Positions 18,725 through 28,024 of a DNA stretch of 64,000 nucleotides are shown here, piece after piece. Location: the NCBI RefSeq assembly GCF_050632395.1, contig NZ_CP192600.1, positions 1,736,001 to 1,800,000 on the forward strand, in the 5' to 3' direction. Source of the stretch: JAUYQR01 sp050632395 (lineage in GTDB: Bacteria > Pseudomonadota > Alphaproteobacteria > Rhodobacterales > Rhodobacteraceae). Within the stretch, counting starts at the first letter, position 1. Each line of letters begins with the position of its first letter. The notes below the pieces were generated by a model. The model had not been told where the DNA came from and did not search any database. It was given only the letters and a program-made list of their open reading frames with translations. The position numbers were made by a program, and so were the translations under genes.

Positions 18725-19639
18725 TCAGAACTCGAACGCGTCGGTCACCAAACGCCGACCGAGGGTCATCGCGTCGGCGACGTGAACCATCGGGGCGAGG
18801 TCGACGTCGCTGGTGCTGGTGCTGACAAGCTCGGCCATGCGGGCGTAAAGCGCCGGGTATTCGCCCATGATCGACGGCTCGCCCGTGACGGGTTTGTGGT
18901 CAAGTTCCAGCACGTTGCCGCCCATGCGGAGCGCGAGGTGGCCCTTGTGGGTTTCAACCTCGATATCCCAGGTTTGCGGGCCTTCCTGCCGCCAGTCGAA
19001 ATCGGCGCTGACGTTGCCGGAAAAGACCAATGCTGCGGCAATCGGGGTCTGGCGGTTGGCGGGGTAGGTAAGGGTGGCTGCGGTCACATGCACCGGGGCG
19101 GGCAGGATCTCGGTCAGGATCGAAAGCGCGTTGATGCCGGGGTCGAACACTCCCATGCCGCCGGGTTCGAACACCCAATCCTGACCGGGGTGCCATTTGC
19201 GCACATCCTCGCGCCAAGTGATGTTGGCGCGGGTGATGGTCTGGCCGTGCAGCCAAGCTTTTGCCGGGGCAACGGCACGGGCCATGCGGCTGTGCCACGT
19301 GGCATAAAGGCTGACGCCCATTTCAGCGGCGATGGCTTGCAGCGCGTGGATTTCGGCCAGCGTGGCACCGGGCGGCTTTTCCAGCATGACATGGCGGCCG
19401 GCGCGCAGGGCCGCTTCGGCGTAGGCAAAGCGGGGCACCGGGGGCAGGGCGAGCGACACCACGGGAATGTCGGGTCGTTCGGCCAGCATGGTGTCGATAT
19501 CGGTAAAGGCCGGGATGCCGGGGACGGTGCCGTGGCGGCTGACGGTGGCGGCAAGTTCCCAGTCCGGCGAGGCGGCGATGGCGGGGACGTGCTGGTCGAT
19601 GGCGATCTTGCCGATGCCGACGAGGGCGATCTTGGTCAT
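18725..19639 (-). CDS. Gfo/Idh/MocA oxidoreductase, probable galactose/arabinose 1-dehydrogenase
   Basis: 304 residues with the N-terminal Rossmann start ALVGIGKIAIDQHVPAI, MLEKPPGATLAE (the EKP motif with catalytic Lys) and a C-terminal beta-sheet domain. FEPGGMGVFDPGINALSIL carries the family Asp/His-region pattern. Sequence and neighbour fit the L-arabinose/D-galactose 1-dehydrogenases that start oxidative sugar breakdown. An IlvD/Edd sugar-acid dehydratase lies just upstream on the same strand, the next but one step of that route. A lactonase is not in this window. Confidence 0.8.
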   Translation of the reverse strand: MTKIALVGIGKIAIDQHVPAIAASPDWELAATVSRHGTVPGIPAFTDIDTMLAERPDIPVVSLALPPVPRFAYAEAALRAGRHVMLEKPPGATLAEIHALQAIAAEMGVSLYATWHSRMARAVAPAKAWLHGQTITRANITWREDVRKWHPGQDWVFEPGGMGVFDPGINALSILTEILPAPVHVTAATLTYPANRQTPIAAALVFSGNVSADFDWRQEGPQTWDIEVETHKGHLALRMGGNVLELDHKPVTGEPSIMGEYPALYARMAELVSTSTSDVDLAPMVHVADAMTLGRRLVTDAFEF

Positions 19640-19689
19640 GGTGTCATCCTTTCAACCTAGGGGGCAGGGAGCGCGCCCCCCCACCCCAA

Positions 19690-19712
19690 CCCTCCCCCAT
19701 GAGGGGGGAGGG
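19690..19712. terminator. GC-rich hairpin between two sugar genes
   Basis: CCCTCCCCC (19690-19698), loop of 5, GGGGGAGGG (19704-19712): a perfect 9-bp stem lying between the dehydratase and the dehydrogenase on the minus strand. There is no T run. It could reduce read-through or stabilise the upstream message. Confidence 0.4.
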
Positions 19713-19737
19713 AGGTGCCTTGCGGGCCCTTGGTGGG

Positions 19738-21480
19738 TTAGTGGCTTTCGCGGCCCACCGCATTGCCACGGCAACCGACGAGGAAATCCATGTCGGCGCC
19801 CTTGTCGGCGCCTTGGACGTGGTCGTGGTAAAGCTGCGCATAGCCACCGTTCGGGCGTTCTACCGGAGATTTCCATTCGGCGAGGCGCTGGGCAAGTTCG
19901 GCGTCGGAAATATCCAGATGCAGGCGGCGGTTTGCCACATCCAACTCGATCATGTCGCCGGAGCGGACCACGGCGAGGGGGCCGCCGCGCGCCGCTTCGG
20001 GCGAGGTGTGGAGGACGACGGTGCCGTAGGCGGTGCCGGACATGCGCGCGTCGGAAATGCGGACCATGTCGGTGATGCCCTTGCGCAAGACCTTGGGCGG
20101 CAGGCCCATGTTGCCGACCTCGGCCATGCCGGGATAGCCGCGCGGGCCACAGTTTTTCAGGACCATGACGCAGGTCTCGTCGATGTCGAGGTCCTCGTCG
20201 TCGATGCGGGCCTTGTAGTCGTCGATGTCTTCAAACACCACGGCGCGGCCCTTGTGCTGCATCAGGGCAGGGGTCGCGGCGGAGGGTTTCAGGACCGCGC
20301 CATCGGGGGCGAGGTTGCCTTTGACGACGACCACGCCGCCGGATTGTGTCAGCGCCTTTTCGGTTGGCAGGATGACGTCTTCGTTCCAGTTGCGGACGTC
20401 CTTCACCTCGTCCCACATGGATTTGCCCGAGACAGTGATCGCGTCCTTGTTCAGAAGGCCCGCTTCGCCAAGACGCTTGATCACGACAGGAAGGCCGCCA
20501 GCGTAGAAGAACTCTTCCATCAGGTGTTTGCCCGACGGCATCAGGTTGACGATGGTCGGGACATCGCGGCCGAGCTTGTCCCAGTCATCAAGCGTGAGGT
20601 CGATGCCGACGCGGCCCGCCATCGCCAGAAGGTGGATCACAGCGTTGGTGGAGCCGCCGATGGCGGCGTTGGTGCGGATCGCGTTTTCGAAGGCATGCCG
20701 CGTCATGATGTCGGAGGGTTTGAGATCGTCCTTGACCATCTGCACGATGCGCCGCCCGGTGAGTTGCGCCATCATGCGGCGGCGGCTGTCCACTGCCGGG
20801 ATCGCGGCGTTGCCGGACAGCGCCATGCCGAGGGCTTCGGCCATCGAGGCCATCGTCGAGGCGGTGCCCATCGTGTTGCACGAACCCGGCGAGCGGGACA
20901 TCGAGGCTTCGGCCTCGACGAATTCCTCAGCGGTCATTTCGCCTGCTTTCACGGCTTCGGAGAATTTCCAAAGGTGGGTGCCGGAGCCGATCTTTTCGCC
21001 GCGGAAGTGGCCGTTCAGCATCGGGCCGCCGGTGACGCAGATCGAGGGCAGATCGACCGAGGCCGCGCCCATCAGAAGCGACGGGGTGGTCTTATCGCAG
21101 CCGACAAGAAGCACGCAGCCGTCCATCTGCTGGCCCCGGATGGTTTCCTCGACCGCCATCGCGGCGATGTTGCGAAACATCATCGCGGTCGGCCGGAAGC
21201 CGGATTCGGAGACGGAGAACACCGGGACGATGACGGGAAAGCCGCCCGCCTCATAGACGCCATGCTTCACGCGTTCGGCCAGATCGTTGAGGTGGGCGTT
21301 GCACGGGTTGAGTTCGGAGAAGGTATTGAGGATGCCGATGACCGGCCTTCCGTCAAAGAGATCAGCGGGATAGCCCTGATTCTTCATCCAGCCCCGATGG
21401 TAGATCGCGTCTTTCGACGTGCCGCCGAACCATTCCTGCGAGCGGAGTTTGCGGGGCCATTTGGCGGGTTTGAAGGTCAT
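19738..21480 (-). CDS. IlvD/Edd-family dehydratase, probable L-arabinonate dehydratase
   Basis: 580 residues. Cysteines for the [2Fe-2S] cluster are in NPCNAHL, VGCDKTTP and GSCNTMGTASTM, and the catalytic Ser is in ISDARMSGTAYG. The start (RSQEWFGG..YHRGWMKNQGYP) and the end (MDFLVGCRGNAV) match the sugar-acid dehydratase branch, best known from Rhizobium L-arabinonate dehydratase, rather than dihydroxy-acid dehydratase of valine synthesis. It would make 2-keto-3-deoxy-pentonate. D-fuconate or D-galactonate are alternative substrates. The paired dehydrogenase gene lies 98 bases downstream. Confidence 0.88.
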   Translation of the reverse strand: MTFKPAKWPRKLRSQEWFGGTSKDAIYHRGWMKNQGYPADLFDGRPVIGILNTFSELNPCNAHLNDLAERVKHGVYEAGGFPVIVPVFSVSESGFRPTAMMFRNIAAMAVEETIRGQQMDGCVLLVGCDKTTPSLLMGAASVDLPSICVTGGPMLNGHFRGEKIGSGTHLWKFSEAVKAGEMTAEEFVEAEASMSRSPGSCNTMGTASTMASMAEALGMALSGNAAIPAVDSRRRMMAQLTGRRIVQMVKDDLKPSDIMTRHAFENAIRTNAAIGGSTNAVIHLLAMAGRVGIDLTLDDWDKLGRDVPTIVNLMPSGKHLMEEFFYAGGLPVVIKRLGEAGLLNKDAITVSGKSMWDEVKDVRNWNEDVILPTEKALTQSGGVVVVKGNLAPDGAVLKPSAATPALMQHKGRAVVFEDIDDYKARIDDEDLDIDETCVMVLKNCGPRGYPGMAEVGNMGLPPKVLRKGITDMVRISDARMSGTAYGTVVLHTSPEAARGGPLAVVRSGDMIELDVANRRLHLDISDAELAQRLAEWKSPVERPNGGYAQLYHDHVQGADKGADMDFLVGCRGNAVGRESH

Positions 21481-21635
21481 CGTTCCTCACATGGTTTTGA
21501 CCGCGGCTGGGCGGTCGGACTTTGGCGCGAAGGCCAGGGTTGCGTGGCGGTTGCAGGACATTTGCATCCTTGCGGCTTATCCGTCAAATCATCGTCGGGG
21601 GCCAAAGCATGGCGGAATTGATATGAGTAGGGCGG

Positions 21636-22208
21636 CTATCTGGGGCGTTTGAGTTCGGTAACGTCGCGCACGAAGGTGTAGTCGTGGTAGCCAAGCCGCG
21701 CGGCAGGGTGGTAGCGGGTCACGTCGAAGCGGCCGTTCACCAGGCAATCATCGCGCAGGTGGATGCCGGTGACCTCGCCCAGGACCATGTAATCTTCGCC
21801 CAGAAGCTTCAGAACCTGCACGACGCGGCATTCAAGCGTGGCGGGCGCGCCTGCGACACGGGGGCAGTCGATGGTTTCGCACTCGGCCTTCGGCACGCCG
21901 ACGGCGGCGAATTCGTCGGTGCCGCGCGGAAAGCGGGCGGAGGTTTCGTTCATGGCGTGAAGCGAGGCTTCCTCGACGATATTCACTGCGAAAACGCCGG
22001 CTTCCTCGGCGTTCCTGATGCTGTCACGGTAGTCGCCGGCGAACATCAGCTGCGGCGGATGGTACGCGGTGGCATTGAAGAACGAGTAGGGGGCAAGGTT
22101 GTCGCCCATGCTCGCGCGGGTGGAGACCCAGGCGATCGGGCGGGGCGAGACGATGGCGGAGAACGGGCTGTGCGGCAGTCCGTGGCCATCGGCGGGGCGG
22201 TAGAACAT
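21636..22208 (-). CDS. Flavin reductase-like domain protein
   Basis: 190 residues from the ATG at 22208. FSAIVSPRPIAWVSTR and NLAPYSFFNATAYHPPQL are the FMN-binding start of the DIM6/NTAB flavin-reductase family; NIVEEASLHAMNETSARFPRG is the usual middle part. Such proteins give reduced FMN to a monooxygenase or act as FMN-dependent oxidoreductases. No partner oxygenase is adjacent. A longer start at 22247 would overlap the divergent acetyltransferase region and adds unlike sequence; CGAAAGG lies before the chosen ATG. Confidence 0.85.
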   Translation of the reverse strand: MFYRPADGHGLPHSPFSAIVSPRPIAWVSTRASMGDNLAPYSFFNATAYHPPQLMFAGDYRDSIRNAEEAGVFAVNIVEEASLHAMNETSARFPRGTDEFAAVGVPKAECETIDCPRVAGAPATLECRVVQVLKLLGEDYMVLGEVTGIHLRDDCLVNGRFDVTRYHPAARLGYHDYTFVRDVTELKRPR

Positions 22209-22288
22209 TCCTGTGCCTTTCGCGATTTGATCCTGACATGGGGCCATGTTACGGCGCGCATCAAGCAGAATCGGGAGGGCCTTCGCGC

Positions 22289-22774
22289 GTGTACAGGCTT
22301 GAGGAAGAGACCGAGGCCGACTGGTGGGAGGTGGAGGCGCTTTACGACCTTTGCTTTGCGCCGGGGCGTACGGCCTTGTCTTCCTACCGCCTGCGCGAAG
22401 GGGTGCCGACGGTGGCGCCGCTGTGCCTGACCTTGCGGGATGACGATGGCACGCTGGCCGCGGTGATCCGCTACTGGCCGGCGCTGATCGGCGAGCATGA
22501 CGTGCTGCTTTTGGGCCCGATCGCGGTGCATCCGACGCGGCAGGGCGAGGGGTTGGGCGGGCTTTTGATCAACGAAAGCCTTGCCGAAGCGCGGCGTATA
22601 GGGTGGGAGCGGGTGATGCTGGTGGGCGATGAGCCATACTATTCCCGCTTTGGTTTCAAGAAGTTGGAAGGCGTTCTGATGCCGCCGCCGACGAACCCGG
22701 ATCGGGTGCTTGGGTTGGCTTTGAAGGCGGGGGCCTGGGATGGGGTCACGGGCACGGTGAGCCGGGCGACCTGA
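22289..22774 (+). CDS. GNAT-family N-acetyltransferase
   Basis: 161 residues from the GTG at 22289, which has GGGAGG 9 bases upstream; a longer ATG start (22238) overlaps the divergent gene's leader. The acetyl-CoA loop is LLLGPIAVHPTRQGEGLGGLLI, and YYSRFGFKKL is the usual GNAT strand 5 to helix 4 pattern. It resembles YhbS-type enzymes, with a substrate that cannot be predicted. It is divergent from the flavin reductase gene and is followed by a hairpin. Confidence 0.82.
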   Translation: MYRLEEETEADWWEVEALYDLCFAPGRTALSSYRLREGVPTVAPLCLTLRDDDGTLAAVIRYWPALIGEHDVLLLGPIAVHPTRQGEGLGGLLINESLAEARRIGWERVMLVGDEPYYSRFGFKKLEGVLMPPPTNPDRVLGLALKAGAWDGVTGTVSRAT

Positions 22775-22798
22775 GGACGGTTTGCGGGGCCGGTCGCC

Positions 22799-22819
22799 GG
22801 GAGGGTTTCACACCCTCCC
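22799..22819 (+). terminator. Hairpin after the acetyltransferase gene
   Basis: GGGAGGGT, 5-base loop TTCAC, ACCCTCCC: a perfect 8-bp stem 24 bases after the stop. It has no T run; CCTCCCGTGGGATATTTGG follows, a sequence type I recall as common between Rhodobacteraceae genes. Confidence 0.5.
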
Positions 22820-22859
22820 GGACCCTCCCGTGGGATATTTGGCGAAGGGGAATGCTGGG

Positions 22860-22904
22860 GTCGGAAAGTCTGGAGTCCGAAAGTCTGGAGTCCGAAAGTC
22901 TGGG
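22860..22904 (+). repeat. Three tandem copies of a 15-bp unit
   Basis: GTCCGAAAGTCTGGA three times in direct tandem, with copy 1 and copy 3 each differing by one or two bases. It lies 40 bases before the EcsC-family start, within its leader. Confidence 0.85.
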
Positions 22905-22944
22905 GCCGGATTGCATCGCGGGAAATCCGGGCCATATTGGGGGG

Positions 22945-23709
22945 ATGGACCAAGTGCCTGCCGTTCCTGCCGTAGTTGCCGATCCCGCACCGCAGATCGC
23001 GGCGCTGGCGGTGCGATTCAAACGCGCCAACGGGCCGGTGATGCGGCTGGTGAACCGCTTGGGCGGGTCGATCGAGAGCAAGCTCGGGTTGGTGCCGGCG
23101 CCGATCCGTGGACGGATCGAGCAAGTGACGGAGCGGGCGCTGGAGGCGGCTTACGGTGTGGCTGCACAGGGCGCGCGGGTGCCCGACATGGGGCCGAACG
23201 GGCCGGTTTATGCTGCGATGGCGACCGGGGCTGCGGGCGGTGCGGGGGGCATTGCGACCTCGATCGCGGAGCTGCCGGTCACCATCACCTTGATCTTGCA
23301 CACCATTCGGGCCGCAGCGGCGGAGGCGGGTTATGACCCCGACGAGCCCTGGGTGAAGGCAGAATGCCTGAAGGTTTTCGGCGCGGGCACGCCGTTGGCG
23401 GTCGATGACGGGATCAACACCAGCTTTCTGTCGGCGCGCCTGACGATCACCGGGCCGGCGGTGCAGAAGATCATCGCGTCGGTCGCTCCGAAACTAGCGG
23501 CGGCGCTGGGGCAAAAGCTGATGGCGCAGGCGGTGCCGCTTCTTGGCGCGGTCACTGGGGCGGCACTGAACGCTGCGTTCCTGAGTTACTACCGCGAGGT
23601 GGCGCGGGTGCGCTTTGCGCTGATGCGGCTGGCCGAGGTGCATGGCGTGGAGCCGGTGCTGGACGCCTTTGCCGAGGCGGTGCGTCCGCCGGTGATCCGC
23701 AGGGCATAA
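22945..23709 (+). CDS. EcsC-family protein
   Basis: 254 residues from the ATG at 22945, preceded by a G-rich stretch. The middle part has Gly/Ala-rich amphipathic helices (AAMATGAAGGAGGIATSIAEL and GAVTGAALNAAFLSYYREVA) that define the EcsC family. No catalytic site is known in this family; Bacillus EcsC lies with an ABC exporter, but here no transporter is near. The upstream frame is open and would translate the 15-bp repeats as Glu-Ser-Leu copies, but the later start is better. Position before lysC appears incidental. Confidence 0.75.
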   Translation: MDQVPAVPAVVADPAPQIAALAVRFKRANGPVMRLVNRLGGSIESKLGLVPAPIRGRIEQVTERALEAAYGVAAQGARVPDMGPNGPVYAAMATGAAGGAGGIATSIAELPVTITLILHTIRAAAAEAGYDPDEPWVKAECLKVFGAGTPLAVDDGINTSFLSARLTITGPAVQKIIASVAPKLAAALGQKLMAQAVPLLGAVTGAALNAAFLSYYREVARVRFALMRLAEVHGVEPVLDAFAEAVRPPVIRRA

Positions 23710-23821
23710 CCGACGTCTGCGTTGTGTCTGGCAGGTGTATGGCAGGCGTATGGCACTTTCCGCCCCCTTGCACCGCTGCACCGGGGCGCATAAGAACCGC
23801 GCGCAGTAGCGCGGAGGGACC

Positions 23822-25078
23822 ATGCCGCTTCTGGTAATGAAATTCGGCGGCACATCGGTGGCCGATCTTGCCCGCATCAAGAATGCGGCCGGCAAGGTGA
23901 AGCGCGAGGTGGAGCGCGGCTATGACGTGATCGTCATTGTCAGTGCCATGTCGGGCAAGACCAACGAATTGGTCGGTTGGGTCGAGGGCACCTCGCCCTT
24001 GTATGACGCGCGCGAGTATGACGCGGTGGTTTCGTCGGGCGAGAACGTCACGGCCGGGCTGATGGCGCTGACCTTGCAGGAAATGGATGTGCCGGCGCGG
24101 TCGTGGCAGGGCTGGCAGGTGCCGATCCAGACCACCTCGGCGCATGCCGCGGCGCGGTTCGTGGACATCCCGCGCGCCAACATTGATGCCAAGTTCGCCG
24201 AAGGCTTCAAGGTGGCGGTTGTGGCGGGGTTTCAGGGTGTAAGCCCCGAGGGCCGGATCACTACGCTGGGGCGTGGCGGATCGGACACCACTGCGGTTGC
24301 GTTCGCGGCGGCCTTTGCGGCGGAGCGGTGCGATATCTATACCGACGTCGATGGGGTCTACACCACAGACCCGCGGATCACGTCGAAGGCGAGGAAGCTG
24401 GACAAGATCGCCTTCGAGGAGATGCTGGAACTGGCCTCGCTGGGGGCAAAGGTTCTGCAAACCCGGTCGGTCGAACTGGCGATGCGCTACAAGGTGCGGC
24501 TGCGGGTGCTATCCTCGTTCGAGGACACCGACGAAAATTCTGGAACGCTGGTCTGCGACGAGGATGAGATCATGGAATCGAAAGTTGTGTCCGGCGTGGC
24601 CTACAGCCGGGACGAGGCGAAGATGACGCTGGTGCGCGTCGAGGACCGGCCGGGGATCGCGGCGGCGATCTTCGGGCCGTTGGCGGATGCGGGCGTGAAC
24701 GTGGACATGATCGTCCAGAACATTTCCGAGACCGATGCGCCGGGCGACAAGCGGGCTTACACGGACATGACGTTCTCTTGCCCAACCAATCAGGTCGCGC
24801 GCGCCAAGAAGGCGATCGAGGACGCGCGGGACGAGGGCAAGTTCGTCTATGCCGATCTGGTGACCGACAGCGATGTGGCCAAGATTTCGGTGGTCGGCAT
24901 CGGGATGCGGAGCCACGCAGGCGTGGCGGCGCGGATGTTCTCGGCGCTGGCGGCGGAGAACGTGAACATCAAGGTGATTACCACGTCGGAGATCAAGATT
25001 TCGGTGCTGATCGACCGCAAATACATGGAACTGGCCGTGCAGGCGCTGCACGACACGTTCGAGTTGGAGAAGGCGTGA
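23822..25078 (+). CDS. lysC: Aspartate kinase
   Basis: First enzyme of lysine, threonine and methionine synthesis. 418 residues: the kinase domain starts MKFGGTSVADL, with GRGGSDTTAVAFAAA and YTDVDGVYTTDPR, then two ACT domains (about 265-340 and 345-415) that bind the feedback inhibitors. GGAGGG lies directly upstream. The arrangement, with one kinase and tandem ACT domains, is the lysine- or threonine-controlled monofunctional form. It converges on a small receiver-like gene with a 2-base gap. Confidence 0.96.
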   Translation: MPLLVMKFGGTSVADLARIKNAAGKVKREVERGYDVIVIVSAMSGKTNELVGWVEGTSPLYDAREYDAVVSSGENVTAGLMALTLQEMDVPARSWQGWQVPIQTTSAHAAARFVDIPRANIDAKFAEGFKVAVVAGFQGVSPEGRITTLGRGGSDTTAVAFAAAFAAERCDIYTDVDGVYTTDPRITSKARKLDKIAFEEMLELASLGAKVLQTRSVELAMRYKVRLRVLSSFEDTDENSGTLVCDEDEIMESKVVSGVAYSRDEAKMTLVRVEDRPGIAAAIFGPLADAGVNVDMIVQNISETDAPGDKRAYTDMTFSCPTNQVARAKKAIEDARDEGKFVYADLVTDSDVAKISVVGIGMRSHAGVAARMFSALAAENVNIKVITTSEIKISVLIDRKYMELAVQALHDTFELEKA

Positions 25079-25080
25079 GG

Positions 25081-25494
25081 TCAGGCTGACGGGCCTGCGG
25101 TCGGCACGTCGCTGTGGTTGACCTCGGCGTTTGAGGCGTTGCGGCTGTCGCCGATCACCTCGGCCACGCAGGCGGCGAGGTCTTCGGACGACAGGGGCTT
25201 TTGAAACCATATCGCATTCTCGCCGCCGATGAACTTGGCTTTGGACGGGCTGTCGCAGATCACGAGGATCGGGACCCCCTCGTGGCAGAGGCGGCTGACG
25301 ATGGCGGCGCGGCGGTTTGTCAATGCCTCGTCATCGACCACGACCGCGCCGTAGCGCAGGTGGGGGGCAGCGCGGCTGACGGTGGGAATCCCGACCGCAT
25401 CTAGGGCTTGGGTCACATCTAGGGCGAGAAGGACTTCTTTGGTCAAAAGCAGGACTGAGCTTGCTGCCGGGGCGGTCTTGCGGGTTTTCATCAT
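25081..25494 (-). CDS. Stand-alone receiver-like protein
   Basis: 137 residues from the ATG at 25494. The pattern resembles a response-regulator receiver: SVLLLTKEVLLALDVTQAL, a strand ending VVVDDEAL (candidate phospho-acceptor Asp pair), VPILVICDSP and FQKPLSSEDLAACV with the conserved Lys-Pro. The usual acidic pair after strand 1 is missing (TKE in its place), so phosphorylation by a normal kinase is doubtful. There is no output domain and no kinase nearby. It is divergent from ptsP. Confidence 0.6.
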   Translation of the reverse strand: MMKTRKTAPAASSVLLLTKEVLLALDVTQALDAVGIPTVSRAAPHLRYGAVVVDDEALTNRRAAIVSRLCHEGVPILVICDSPSKAKFIGGENAIWFQKPLSSEDLAACVAEVIGDSRNASNAEVNHSDVPTAGPSA

Positions 25495-25776
25495 GTGCCG
25501 ATGGTTGTGGGTCACGCGGGATGTGGGCTGACTGGGAAACCGGAATACGACGCCAACTGATGCAGGACAGCGATTACACGCTGCGCGAGGCGGTGCCAAG
25601 CTGACGGCTGCGGGTGTCCGGCGGAATGCTGCCGAGCGCTATGCGGGGGGCGGAACAGCGGGCAATGCCTTCGATTTGCGCGCGCGGGGGGTGGTTGGGG
25701 CGGAAACCGCGTGCCCCCTACTTCACGCCGGGGTTGCGCTGTGGTCTAACGATGCCGACCTAGAACAGGATCCGTG

Positions 25777-28020
25777 ATGCCCGAACGCAGCGAAAGCGAC
25801 AGTCGCAAGCTACTGCGCCGTTTGCGCGATACGTTGGCCACGCCCGGCAAGGGGCAGGACCGGCTGGATGCCATCACCCATCTGATCGCCGACAGCATGG
25901 GGACCGAGGTGTGTTCGATCTACCTGTTCCGCGACCCAGAGACGCTGGAGTTGTGCGCGACCGAAGGGTTGAACAAGGACGCCGTCCACAAGACGCGGAT
26001 GAAGTTGGGCGAGGGCTTGGTGGGCCGTGTGGCGCGCAGCGGGTTGCCGGTGAATGCGGCGGATGCGCCTTCGGAGAAGGGGTTTCGCTACATGCCCGAG
26101 ACGGGGGAGGAGTTGTTCTCGTCCTTCCTTGGGGTGCCGATCCAGCGGGTGGGCGAACGGCTGGGCGTGCTGGTGGTGCAATCGAAGACCGCGCGGCAGT
26201 TTTCCGACGACGATATCTATGCGCTGGACGTGGTGGCGATGGTGTTGGCCGAAATGACCGAGCTTGGCGCCTTTGTCGGCGACGATGGCGGGATGCGGGC
26301 CTTGCACAAGCAGCCGGTGATGCTGCGCGGCAGTTCTGGGCAGGAGGGTGCGGCGGAGGGCCATGTCTGGCTGCACGAGCCGCGCGTGGTGATCACCAAC
26401 CCGGTGGCGGATGATCCCCTGACCGAGATCGACCGGATCCGCGATGCCGTGGGGCAGCTCAGGGTGTCGGTGGATGATCTTTTGTCGGCCGAAAGTCTGG
26501 ACAAGGAGCAGAAGGCGGTCCTGGAGGCCTACCGGATGTTCGCCCATTCGCGCGGCTGGCTGCGGCGTATGGAGGAGGACATCCAGCGCGGCCTGTCGGC
26601 CGAAGCGGCGGTGGAGCGGGAGCAGAACGCGGCGCGCAACCGGCTGGAGCAGGTGCCGGACGCATACTTGCGCGAACGGTTGCAGGATCTGGACGATCTG
26701 TCGAACCGCTTGCTGCGCATCCTGACCGGGCAGGGGCGCGATACCGGGGCGGAGATGCCGGAGAACCCGGTTCTGGTGGCGCGCAACATCGGGCCGGCGG
26801 AGCTGCTGGAGTATGGGCGCAAGCTGAAGGGCGTGGTGCTGGACGAAGGCTCGGTCGGCAGCCATGCCGCGATCGTGGCGCGTGCGCTGGCAATACCTTT
26901 GGTGATCAATGCCGGCCGCGCCGTGAACGAGGCGCTGAACGGCGATCATATCCTTGTCGACGGCGATCAGGGCATCGTGCATCTGCGGCCCGAGGAAACC
27001 GTGGCGCGGGCGTTCCGCGACAAGATCGCCATGCTGACCGAGGCGCAGAAACGCTATGCCAGCCTGCGCGGGCTGCCTGCGACGGCGACCTGCGGGGCGA
27101 CGGTGGCGCTGCATATGAACGCGGGGCTGATGGCCGACCTGCCCAGCCTTGAAGGATCGGGCGCCGAAGGGGTCGGGCTGTTCCGCACCGAATTGCAGTT
27201 TCTGGTGCGATCAAAGATGCCGCAGCGGGCGGAACTGGCGCGGCTTTACGCGCGGGTGATGGACGCGGCCAAGGGCAAGCGCGTGGCGTTTCGCACGCTG
27301 GACATCGGGTCGGACAAGGTGCTGCCCTACATGAAGCCGCCCGAAGAGCCGAACCCTGCGATGGGCTGGCGTGCGATCCGGGTGGGTCTGGACAAGCCCG
27401 GGGTGCTGCGGATGCAGTTGCAGGCCCTGATCCGGGCCGCGGCGGGGCGACCGTTGACGGTGATGTTCCCGCTGATCACCGAGCTTGGTGAGTTCCGCGA
27501 GGCGCGCGCGCATGTGATGCGCGAGTTGCACCGAGAGAAATCGCTGGGCCATCTGGTGCCCGAAAAGGTCGAGATCGGCGCGATGATGGAAACGCCTAGC
27601 CTGGCCTACGCGCCGCAGGCGTTTTTCGAGCTGACCGACTTCATCTCGATCGGGGGGAACGACCTGAAGCAGTTCTTCTTTGCCGCCGACCGCGAGAATG
27701 AACTGGTCAGGCGACGCTATGACACGCTGAACATTTCGTTCCTGTCGTTTCTGCAGCAGATCGTGGCGCGCTGTAGGGATACGGGCACGCCGCTGTCGTT
27801 CTGTGGCGAGGATGCGGGGCGACCGATCGAGGCGCTGGCCTTGGCGGCGATCGGATTTCGCAGCCTTTCGATGCGTCCGGCCTCGGTTGGCCCGGTGAAG
27901 GCGCTGATCCGGCAAGTCAGCCTGATCGATGCGCTGGCGGTAATCGAGGCGGCGCGGGCAGATGGCGCGGAAAGTGCGCGGCCGGCGCTGATGGACTGGC
28001 TGGCAGGGCAGGGCGGCTGA
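25777..28020 (+). CDS. ptsP: Phosphoenolpyruvate-protein phosphotransferase, nitrogen PTS (EI-Ntr)
   Basis: 747 residues. The N-terminal GAF domain (about 20-160) is the EI-Ntr hallmark. The phospho-carrier His363 is in GSVGSHAAIVARA, and the PEP-binding barrel has GVGLFRTELQFL, METPSLAYAP and FCGEDAGRP with the catalytic Cys676. It phosphorylates NPr and so signals nitrogen and carbon state; its own input is thought to be glutamine or 2-oxoglutarate through the GAF domain. I use the ATG at 25777; a GTG lies one codon earlier. Its end is 4 bases from the convergent purD. Confidence 0.95.
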   Translation: MPERSESDSRKLLRRLRDTLATPGKGQDRLDAITHLIADSMGTEVCSIYLFRDPETLELCATEGLNKDAVHKTRMKLGEGLVGRVARSGLPVNAADAPSEKGFRYMPETGEELFSSFLGVPIQRVGERLGVLVVQSKTARQFSDDDIYALDVVAMVLAEMTELGAFVGDDGGMRALHKQPVMLRGSSGQEGAAEGHVWLHEPRVVITNPVADDPLTEIDRIRDAVGQLRVSVDDLLSAESLDKEQKAVLEAYRMFAHSRGWLRRMEEDIQRGLSAEAAVEREQNAARNRLEQVPDAYLRERLQDLDDLSNRLLRILTGQGRDTGAEMPENPVLVARNIGPAELLEYGRKLKGVVLDEGSVGSHAAIVARALAIPLVINAGRAVNEALNGDHILVDGDQGIVHLRPEETVARAFRDKIAMLTEAQKRYASLRGLPATATCGATVALHMNAGLMADLPSLEGSGAEGVGLFRTELQFLVRSKMPQRAELARLYARVMDAAKGKRVAFRTLDIGSDKVLPYMKPPEEPNPAMGWRAIRVGLDKPGVLRMQLQALIRAAAGRPLTVMFPLITELGEFREARAHVMRELHREKSLGHLVPEKVEIGAMMETPSLAYAPQAFFELTDFISIGGNDLKQFFFAADRENELVRRRYDTLNISFLSFLQQIVARCRDTGTPLSFCGEDAGRPIEALALAAIGFRSLSMRPASVGPVKALIRQVSLIDALAVIEAARADGAESARPALMDWLAGQGG

Positions 28021-28024
28021 GCGT

